The position numbers and the translations under genes are program-made. A stretch of 64,000 bases of DNA from Zingiber officinale (lineage: Eukaryota; Streptophyta; Magnoliopsida; Zingiberales; Zingiberaceae), in the NCBI RefSeq assembly GCF_018446385.1, contig NC_056002.1, positions 34,272,063 through 34,336,062 of the forward strand, in the 5' to 3' direction. How positions within the stretch are numbered: the first letter of the stretch is position 1; the number at the start of each line of letters is the position of its first letter. The notes beneath the pieces were generated by a model. The model searched no databases. It worked only from the letters and a program-made list of their open reading frames with translations, and had not been told where the DNA came from. Below, one piece after another: positions 55,380 through 64,000 of the stretch.

Positions 55380-55690
55380 CAACGTGAAAGCGAGACTAAT
55401 TACTCTTCTGCCCATGTTTCCACGACCACCACTAACCCATACTAAGAGAAACATTTCGAACCATTCTACATTCCTACTTGGTTATCCTACTTGTTCGCGA
55501 GTTATGATTATCGCTTTGTCTATCAACCTCACTGCGACCCCTAGTTTTCACCTTTGAATTTTTGTCCCAGTCGTAAGTTATTTTAATTTGACTCTTCACT
55601 CAATAATTAGGGTTTAGAGTTTTAGGTTTTTTATGGTTTTGAATCGGCTTCTAGAATAGCATAGTTACTTCTACGAGAATTTAAAAATTT
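55380..55690 (+). repeat. Transposon leader-like block, copy 2
   Basis: Second copy of the block at 53320-53700, ending with CGTAAGTT (about 55572). It lies about 90-200 bp ahead of the FAR1-like ORF, so it is the likelier real leader and intron start. Confidence 0.5.
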
Positions 55691-55774
55691 TCTTTATATT
55701 ATATTTTCTCCTTATTATTCTTCTTGTACCATTGAAAATTTTAATATATTTTGAACTAAATATGTCATTCTCTA

Positions 55775-57960
55775 TCAATGGAAGAAACCTATTTTAATAA
55801 TCAGCTATACATTTCCCAAGTTGCTGAAGATCGAAAACTAAGAATTGGAATGAAATTTGCATGAATAGAGGTGACATTTTTTTTTTATAACCAATATATA
55901 CGAGAAGCCAGATTTAGTACTAGAATAGGCATCGATAAAAAAAATAAGATGACAAATGAAGTTTGATAAAAATAATTTGTATATTTTAAAGAAGGACATA
56001 CAAATGATAAACGGAAGAAAGAAGCACAAATTCAAAGTAAAAAAGGAAAGAGCACGTGGCGAAGTTCAGACTAGATGTAAGTAAAAAAATTTTACTTGTT
56101 AAAGAATAAGCCAGGTCAAACTGGATTGTCATGAACTTCATAGAAAGTTATAATCATCCACTCTCCACTCCTTCAAAGGTGCATTTGCTACTCTCACATC
56201 GTCATGTTTCTTCAACAAAAAAATGTATTAAATCAACAGTTTTCGGAGGCTAATATGACAACTTATCAACAAATTTGATTATTGGAGATCGATTATGGAG
56301 CACCTGAGCACCTGAGTTGCACAAAAATATATATTAGAAATTTTGAGAAAGATATAAGGGATGAACAAAAGAGTATTGATGCTGAAATATTGATTGAGTT
56401 TTTGCAACTAAGAAAGAGAAGAATTCAACCTTTTTCTTTGATTATGAGACTGATTCAACTGATAGATTTATTAGGTATTTTTGGGTGGATCATATATCAA
56501 GGAGGGCGTATAATGTCTTTGGTGATGTAGTTATATTTGATACGACATGTAACAACAACAAATATAGGTTGATTTTTGCTCCCTTTGTAGGAATTAATCA
56601 TCATCATCAGACCATTATGTTTAGCTGTAACTTTCTAAGTGATGAGAAAACTGAGTCTTTTGTTTGGTTCCTTAAGAAGTTCATAGAAGCTATACCTAAA
56701 GAAATGTACACCAACTATGATCATTACTGATAAAGATCTAGTGTTGATGAAGGCTATTGCATAAATTTTTCCTTAAACAGTGCGTCAATATTATTTGTGG
56801 TACATACTCAATAAATTTCTAGATAAATTATCTCCTTTGACTTTTCACAACTACTATCAAACCATAAAGATTGTTATTGTGAACTCCTCAACACCTAATG
56901 AATTTGAGAAGTCATGGGAAAAAGTTATCAAGTGTTTTAGCTTGGAGAAAAATGATTAGTTGTCATTGATGTATGAATTATGACAAAGGTATGCCCCATT
57001 ATATTTTAGCTATGTATTTTCTGCTGGAATGTCAAGTAGTCGATGATCTGAAAGCTCTCATTCATTTTCCAAGAAGTATGTCTCAAATAAGAACTCATTA
57101 AGGAATTTTATCACCCGTTTCAATAGGGCATTGCGATATCAAAGACATAATGAGTTAGTTGCCGACCATATTGATATAAATTAGTATCCCAAAATTAAAA
57201 CAAACTGGCCTATGAAAACTCAAATGGTTAAGTTGTACATAAAAAAGAAATGGTTGGATTTTTAAAGTAAAATGAGTGTGAGTCATGGTTATTATGTGCA
57301 ACAAGCATCTATAGGCGTTGGAATAATGGTTTATCATGTCATGAGTTTTCAAAGTTGTTCTTCAGCAAAACCAAAGGTGTTCACGCATAACAAACATACA
57401 GAGTACATATCCTGTAGCTATAGGAAATTTGAATTCAAGGGCATTCCATATAGGCATATGTTATCTTTTTTCTATATTAACCAAGTGTTTCTACTGCCTG
57501 ATAAGTATATACTCAAACGATGGACAATAAATGCAAAGATTAGAGCAATATATGCTTTGGGTGAGCAAACTTTCATCGATAATCCAAATAGAAATTTAAT
57601 GTCAAGACACTCGAGATTATCCTATAAAGCTTTAGTAGTAATTGATGATGCATATTTGGCTAATGTGGGGATAAACTTCTTGAATGAATAATTTGATTGT
57701 ATATATAGTAAAATTTAGGAGATGAACATTAGTATAACATGTGACAATAAAAGTCAAAGGAAGAAATTAATGGATAAGACTCCCTCTATCATTGATCCTT
57801 CTTTAGTAAGGGTAAAAGGGTGTGGGAAGAGATTGGAATCATCAAAAGAGATGTTACTGTATATACAATCGAATTATTGTTCAAGATCCTTTTATTAAGG
57901 GTCATCGAGGTGTCTCACACGACAAGCGCAACTATATAGTTTTGAAGCAAGGGTATGCGT
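55775..57960 (+). pseudogene. FAR1/FHY3-type MULE transposase, degenerate
   Basis: Starts METTYFNN-like (55779) and shows, across stops and shifts, the FAR1 DNA-binding domain (LRIGMKF, FYNQYIREARFSTR, FKEGH), the MULE transposase domain (RAYNVFGDVVIFDTTCNNNK, YRLIFAPFVGINHHHQTIMF, SFVWFLKKFIEAIPKEMYTN; 56485-56730), and a SWIM finger at 57395-57540 in which two Cys are Tyr (SYRKFEFKGIPYRHM). A family-like tail VRVKGCGKRLESSKE follows at 57805-57860. FAR1-type transposases move MULEs, and domesticated ones act in light signalling. The broken frame shows this is not functional. Confidence 0.85.
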
Positions 57961-58582
57961 CCATTAATTATGCATTTCTAAATCAATGATTTTTTATTAA
58001 ATACTAGTAAATATGAAAATGTGTCGATTGCTAGATCAACTCCTATAGAGAATCATCATACCAATAATGACAAATTATATGAAGAAGATTTGACATCTAT
58101 AGCTGGTACTATCAAAGTTTCATTTTCTTTTGTAAGTTCTAACAATATGCCCTTTGAGTTATGAAGCTAGGTTTACTAAACTCTTGGTACGCGGTTATTA
58201 ATTATTACAGATGGATTTAACAAAGTTATTGGTATTTGTAGGTTTTTCTTTAAATGAAGTTTTTGAGTTTCATAAAATATCAAGGAATGGTGAGGTTATT
58301 ATATTAGCTTATGTGATACTGTCAACAATAGCTACTATGATGTTTTGTATGTAGAGCGGCGTATGTCTATATGTACCTTGGCAATTATGAGAGATTCTCT
58401 TTTATTATTAGAGAAATTACAAACATTTTCCTTCCATTTCTATTTTTAAGCCTTCTTTTTTTATCCTTTAAACAAGGTAAAATTTATTCACACGGTTACA
58501 TTTTTTTTAAAATAACAAGGATTGGGAGATTTTTTTCCTTCTACTCCAATTCTTACGATGTTATTTAATGTGAATAGAATAT
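57961..58582. other. AT-rich DNA downstream of the MULE remnant
   Basis: No gene seen. It may hold the 3' end of the MULE, but no terminal inverted repeat could be recognised. Confidence 0.4.
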
Positions 58583-59500
58583 TGTTAGTCCCCTGGCGGC
58601 CGACAAAAGGGGTGAATTGCCTTGAAAAAAAAGAAAATAGGCCTTTCTCGATCTTTTGAAATAATAGAACACTTGTATAAAAAATGTTTGATAAACTAAT
58701 TAATAAATGAAAAGAGGCACAATAGTTTACTTAGTTTGTAATTAGAAGATTATTAATCCAAGACTATGAAAAATTTACTATGAAGATCTCCTTTGGGCAG
58801 AGTAGCCTCTTACAACGATGACAACTCACAAACAAAGTAGTAGAACAGTAAATGGATTCGTATACAAGTGATTTTGAATTACTGAAATCAGGGTTGTATT
58901 TATAGTCTTGCTCTGGGCGCCTGAAAAGGTTTCAGATGTCTAGATGTGGATAAAACTTTATCCACGTCACAACGAAATGCAATGGGTGAAGATAGAATTT
59001 TCTAGTTTGGCCGTTCAGACCGTGTCGATATGGTCCTCATGGACGAGGCACCCTTGGGAGCGCCTAGGGGATCCGAGTGCTCGAGCCATCCTAGCGCTTG
59101 GACTTGGTCCAGGCACCACGGATAGTCAACATCTTGTTAACTATATGATTTCTCCCCATTCTGGCTCCATTCAATTGGATAATTTCAGCCATTCAGAATA
59201 GGACATACCTGAACTCATTTCCCCAGCCTTTTCCTAGAGCAAGCTTCTGGTCCAGCTTCTCGTTCCTCGAAAATGTTGTGCACTTCCTTCTCGACCACCA
59301 GCGTACTCTTCCGTAACACCTCGTCCCTCAGATGCACCAGCCTGTTGACTCTCTCCCATATTGTTCTTCTCGCTAGCTGTGTTTTTCGCTCGACTTTCTT
59401 TGCTCCTAAGTTCCTGCACACTTAGACACAAGGCATCAAATAAACAAAGGACCTAACTTAACTCAGTTGACCATATCAAAACTACCTCAGGGTACTAATA
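58583..59500 (-). mobile_element. Solo LTR (SIRE-like), minus strand
   Basis: Begins on + with TGTTAGTCCCCTGG, then AAAAGGGGTGAATTGCCTTG, the layout seen at the ends of the other SIRE-like LTRs here. Ends GGGTACTAATA (CTAACA expected). Flanks AATAT (58578-58582) and AGTAT (59501-59505) match at 4 of 5 bases. No internal domain present. Confidence 0.65.
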
Positions 59501-60931
59501 AGTATATATTCTTTTATGCATGTTTTAACACACATTCACTTGCCTTATTTATGTATATTCAATGTATTTTTACTTCTCTTTATCATATTTTTAGCATAAG
59601 TACTTTCTTTGTCGAATATATACTTTTGTTTAGTTTTCTGTTAACAGGATGCATTTTTGGAGCGAAATAAATGTTGAAACATGTTTCAGAGAGACAAAAG
59701 AAGAAGAGAAAAGCTTTGGTCGTGTGGTTTCACATGGCTATGACCCTTTATCTATGGACAAGCAGCACATGGTCGTGCCAAAGAGCATGGGCGTGCCACT
59801 CATCCAAAGAAGGGTCAATCTCTGGCCGTGTGGTTTCACATGGCCATACCAGCTCACCAGAACTTAATCAAGCTAGGGTTGTGCCAATCATTCAGAATCA
59901 TATCAAGCCTTGGTCATGCTATTTCTAGCTAAGAGGAATCACACCACAACCATGCCTAAAGGTATGACCGTGTCACTCTCATAGCGGCTTCAAACTCAGG
60001 CCGTGCCAAAGGGCACTGCCATGACACGGGTCATGCCTTGGGTCGTGCCCTACTCTATAAAGAAGAGTTCTTCCCCTTCTTTAAGAGGAAGGTTCTCCCC
60101 TTTGAGAGATCTATCTTGGTTCAGATCTACTCCCTCTCCGCACTCCAATCGAAGATCCGGAGTCATTTTCACCATCTTCTTCAACTCTAGAAGAATAGGA
60201 TTGGATCTGAAAATCATTCAACGTCTCAGATAAGCTTCTTTCCCCCTCTTCTCCTTAGATTGAGTTTTAAGCTTATGATTTCAATATCTTTGGTTTTATT
60301 CCCTTTTTTTTATGGAGTGGATCTTATTATTCTAAAATTAAGGGAGTAGCTATAATATATGATTGATGTATACTCTTGAATTTGCTAATCTATATGATAT
60401 TGCTTATGCCTTGTATTCATTCAATCTTATGTGTGTGTGATGTGTTTGTACTTAAATCTCATGCATAGTTGAATGATTATATGGTTTTTCTAACCCTATA
60501 GAGAGGATGTCCTAGATCGTATGACTGAGGAACCCTGGTAATAAGGATAACCTTTTAACCAAACATCTAAAGCATCACCTTGAAAGGGAAGGTAATTCTC
60601 CACAAGGAAGTGTAGAATTAGACTTATTGGGTTATTTTTATGTTCATATTATCAAGTGTGTTGTGTATTCTTATGGATGTATGATCGAAGGACTCTAGTG
60701 ACAAGGGTATCCCTTGAATCGGACTTCATAGAAATCATTTTCATTAGACAACATTGGATGTTAATAGAGATGACACTCCGACATGACCATCGCGGGGAAG
60801 TGTAGGTAATAAATTCAACTTCCTACATATGCATAGGGATAGAGGATGAGTGATTGGTGATCTTTAGTACATTAATTAGCATCACAATGAATCCGAACTT
60901 CTAGAATGTTTCCTTCAACCAAAGTCCTCAA

Positions 60932-60933
<2 letters not shown>

Positions 60934-60959
<26 letters not shown>
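60934..60959. repeat. (CT)n microsatellite in the LTR
   Basis: About 12 CT units, then TTTCTCC. Confidence 0.85.
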
Positions 60960-60962
<3 letters not shown>

Positions 60963-61479
60963 CTAATCTTACTTTTTTTTCTTTAGTGCATAGATTCTCA
61001 AGTATCGATCATTTAGCTAATTCGTTGTGATTGATCTCTAGTGCTTATAATTAGTTCTTATGGGTTTGATATATTTTATTATTTGACAATAATCATGCAC
61101 TTATGGATTGTATATATCAAGTTTTTAGCGTTGTTTCCGAGGATTGTGCATATAACATTAGTTGACAACCACTTGAATTAGACTAAACATTGTTTTGTTT
61201 TCTATCTTATAGATATTTCTACACTTCTATTTTTCATATATCTTGCATTTTCTTACCTATATTTCTGTAATTTCTTTTTTGTATTTTAATTCCGCACTTT
61301 GATTTTTATTTTCCATTTAAATACTCTATTTTTCTATAACTTAATTTTTACGTTTCTAAATTTTTGCGAGTTTGATTTCTAGTAATCTTGTTCTTATATG
61401 TGAAGATCTAATCTTATAGAGGATTTATTGCTACCTGATTTTGAGATAGAATCTTTCAAAGAAAAAGAAACCTACAGGG

Positions 61480-62810
61480 ACAAGAAGAAGAACAAGCAAC
61501 ATCTCAAGTGGTGAACAAATCTCTTAAGGATTACATAGTGCCTTATGCACGTGAGCTTCGGTGTAGTATCACCAAACTAACTATTGAACCCAATAATTTG
61601 GGGATAAAGTTTGCGGTAATCACAATGGTACAACAACATCAATTTGGGGGCAGACTACATGAAGATCCGAACTGACATTTGGAAGTATTTTATGAGATAT
61701 GTTGGACCATGAAGATGAATAGAGTTCCTGCAAAGGCAGTGAGATTAATGCGATTCAAGTTCTCTTTGAGATATAGGACCAAGTTGAAGGGGCACTATTA
61801 CACTGAGGCATCTTTAGACTTTGTAGTTGAAGGGGCACTAATGAACAAAAGTATAGATGAAGTCAAAGAATTCATCGAAAGTGTGGCTCTTAACCACCAC
61901 CAGTGGGCATCTAAGCGAAGCAGAAACTCTTTCCCGTGAAACCCCATGAAGACATCGGGTAAATTTGATGTTGATGTGGTAACACTAATGCCAGTAAAGA
62001 TAGATGCCTTAATAAGAAGTTTGAATAAATGGGGACCAGTATGATAAATGCCATAGTAGTAATATGCGATTCTTATAAAAGTATGGAATATGCGCAAGAA
62101 ACTTGCCCCCTTGGGGTTCTTTCTTTTCAACTTGAACAATTTGAGCAATGTGATACCATAGCCAGTTTCAACCCAAGGTAAAATAATTTGTACTCCAACA
62201 CATATAATTCGGGCTGAAGGAACCACTCGAATCAAGACCAAGGGCAACTTATGGGTCAAAGGTAGAGCTACAACCAAGGCAACAACATAGCTATTCGCAA
62301 TAACAACAAGGCTATCAATAATTCCAAATTCAAAAATTACTTGAGGAAGTCCATGCAACACAATTGGAGATGAAAAATGAAATCAAGCAACTCACTCAAT
62401 GCATGGAAAATTCTGAAAAACACCTGAATGTTCTTGATGGCCAAATAACACAGTTAGCATCATCTTCCTCAAGAGCACCAGGAGTCTTTCTAGGGAAATC
62501 CAATGTAAACCCTGTTAAGCACTACAACAAAATTGATCTTCGAAGTGGATGGACCTTGGGAGATCCCCAAGTAATTTCTCCCAATAAGGGAATTGATATT
62601 CTTGGAGAACCCTCTCCTTCTTCATCACATCTAAGTGGCACACAAGAAAAGGAGGAGAATACCGAAAAGGTTGAAGAGATTCCTCCACTAGAAATCCAAA
62701 GTCAAACAATTCCTTTCCCCCAAAGATTAGCCATCACTAAAAAGGATGAAGAATTCAACAAATTCTTAAAGAAGGTCAAATAACTTTGGATTAAAGTTCT
62801 GCTAATTGAT
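61480..62810 (+). pseudogene. Athila-lineage gag, copy 2
   Basis: Reads across stops. LTIEPNNLGIKFAVI-like text is followed by VQQHQFGG, EICWTMKMNRVPAKAVRLMR, FSLRYRTKLKG and SIDEVKEFIESVALNHHQWA. After a broken middle, the open part 62364-62783 reads MEMKNEIKQLTQCMENSEKH, LDGQITQLASSSSRAPGVFL, HYNKIDLRSG and IPFPQRLAITKKDEEFNKFL. The order matches copy 1. Confidence 0.8.
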
Positions 62811-62822
62811 GCATTATATAAA

Positions 62823-63328
62823 ATGCTAAAGTTTGCCAAATTTTTGAGAGAGATTATGTCCAATAGAAGGAAAAAAAAAGGAGGCTACGAGATAGTGACA
62901 TTAACAGAGGAGTGCAGTATTTTATTTTTGAACACTATACCCTTGAAGCTTCAATATCCAAGAAGCTTCTCGATTCCTTGCACCATAGGAACTGCAATTA
63001 TCGACAAAAACTTTTGTTATTTGGGGGCAAGTGTTAGTCTTACTTCCTATTCAATTTGTAATAAATTATGTCTCAAAAACTTTAAACTTACTACTATGAC
63101 AGTACAACTAGCGGATCATCATGTAGGTATCCTATGGGTATCATTAAGGATGTGCCAGTAGAGATAGATGGTTGTATCATACCTATCGATTTTGTTATGC
63201 TAGACATTGAGGAGGATCCTAAGATCCTAATAATTTTGGGAAGACCCTTCCTTTCCACCGTTGAAACTATTATCGATGTTAAAAATCATAAGCTATCTCT
63301 GGTAATAAGCCAGGTAAGGAAAGGTTGA
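62823..63328 (+). pseudogene. Athila-lineage protease, copy 2
   Basis: KFAKFLREIMSNRRKKKGGY, SFSIPCTIGTAIIDKNFCYL, GASVSLTSYSICNKL, QLADHHVG, then after one frame change [34 protein letters not shown] and VKNHKLSLVIS. The catalytic Asp of DLGAS is Tyr here (YLGAS), so it would be inactive. Confidence 0.8.
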
Positions 63329-63595
63329 AATTTGATTTATCTAAATCTCTTAACCATGTCTCTCTTTTTTAAAGTGACTATAGTAGGACAGATTCACATC
63401 AAATTGAGGAATGGAAGTTCCATCCTCATGGGAGGCTGTCAGATGATGTACATGATTTGACAAGCATTGGGAGAAGACCCTCAATTAAAAATGAAAGATA
63501 CATCTTCCCTGCAAAAGCACAAATAAAGGAAGAACAAGAAACACGAACCTTAGGAGGGAAAAGTCGTCCCTCCATGGATGTAATTCTAACTTGAT

Positions 63596-63730
63596 ATGAG
63601 ATGGGGTCAAGCTAAAAACCAAAAACAAGCATTGCTTGAGAGGCAAGCTAAGATTTTTTTTTTCATTTGCTTACATTTTACTTTCTTTGTCAATTTATCT
63701 AATTCATCTTTAATTTTATTTTCAGGTCTA
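63596..63730 (+). other. End of gag-protease ORF and acceptor-like site, copy 2
   Basis: QALLERQAKIFFF, then a T-rich tract and TTTTCAG|GTC (63719-63725), the same arrangement as copy 1. Downstream text (to 64000) has CTGTGTC / GTCGTGTC pieces like the U3 and post-acceptor region of copy 1. Confidence 0.55.
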
Positions 63731-64000
63731 TTGTGCCCTCCACAAGCTAGTCATGATCCTCCCATGGGCGTGGAGGCACCTGTGAAGACAGAAAGGAGGA
63801 TGACCATGGAAGAATTTAATGACTCACACACCTTAAGCCCCAACTGTGTCTCTTAGACACTGTCGTGTCTACCCTCCATAAGAGAAGAAGAGCATGTCTG
63901 TGTCATTTGACATGACTATGTGAAGCTAGTCGAAGGTATTCAAGCCATGGCCATGTCATTTGACACAGTCATACCAATTTGGCCGAGGGTAATCAAGGTG

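Larger units (their letters stand above)
52085..55400. repeat. Higher-order palindromic repeat array (TAGCTGCTACA / TGTAGCAGCTA)
   Basis: Dozens of short inverted repeats built from TAGCTGCTACA and TGTAGCAGCTA with CTTGGAC or CTCGGGAG spacers, dense at 52250-53180, 53700-53890 and 54840-55390. The best is a perfect 26-bp palindrome at 52998-53023. A longer AT-rich module (TTATATAATTTAC..., CATATTTCAT, TCTCTAATCCTAATATAT) recurs about four times between 52085 and 53330. No coding potential. It may belong to the MULE to its right. Confidence 0.8.
59660..64000 (+). mobile_element. RT-less Athila-lineage LTR retrotransposon, copy 2, cut by the window end
   Basis: The 5' LTR (about 59660-61119) has repeated GGTCGTGTGGTTTCACATGG and GTCGTGCC pieces and a TATA box (CTCTATAAAG, about 60052). 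It ends ATATATCA like copy 1. The primer site is decayed (TTTTAGCGTTGTTTCCGAGG, about 61122). Gag, protease and the acceptor-like site follow as in copy 1. Stretches 61120-61480 and 63330-63590 are leader and linker with no domain. Confidence 0.7.

Overview
This window looks like a gene-poor, transposon-rich piece of plant nuclear DNA, probably from a monocot. The evidence is a very GC-rich intronless PR-1 gene set in AT-rich DNA, plant-type Copia, Gypsy (chromovirus and Athila), hAT, MULE, RTE and Au-SINE elements, and a plant-specific DA1-family gene. GC-rich LTRs full of GGCGCC and CCGCTCGG motifs recall Zingiberales, but that is an impression, not a proof. All calls were made by reading the sequence; no database was searched. 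No rRNA, tRNA or CRISPR was seen.

Left part (1-13.9 kb). A minus-strand Copia (SIRE-like) element enters from the left edge: decayed gag, PBS, and an LTR at 1116-2785. A foldback element (2782-3345) separates it from a decayed PR-1 copy (about 3385-3470). An intact PR-1 gene follows (4833-5330, minus). Upstream blocks of the intact gene are repeated beside the decayed one, so this was a tandem PR-1 pair. A foldback element (about 5640-6560) splits the live gene's upstream region. A dead Copia element (7532-12933, TSD AATAT) carries a nested solo LTR (8190-9466, TSD GATGT) and a 28-bp minisatellite.

Middle part (13.9-51.6 kb). One minus-strand gene, a DA1-like ubiquitin-binding LIM peptidase, can be assembled from 11 coding exons whose splice phases all agree (1428 nt, 475 aa, no internal stop). 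Exons 4-11 lie at 13914-17193 and exons 1-3 at 46203-50258. Between them is a 29,009-bp intron filled by nested retroelements. A Tekay-like chromovirus (17518-44939) was entered twice within its left LTR. The first insertion is an Athila-lineage element without reverse transcriptase (about 17700-26939). The second is a solo LTR (27704-37601), itself holding an RTE LINE fragment and a Copia element (29308-37445) with an internal inversion. Au-type SINEs lie to the right of this pile.

Right part (51.6-64 kb). Beyond the DA1 promoter side are a 133-bp tandem duplication, a 3.3-kb array of palindromic repeats interrupted by a hAT-type MITE, a degenerate FAR1/MULE transposase, another solo LTR (58583-59500), and a second copy of the RT-less Athila-lineage family running off the window end.

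Only PR-1 and the DA1-like gene appear to be functional cellular genes; they are unrelated in role (pathogen defence and organ-size control).
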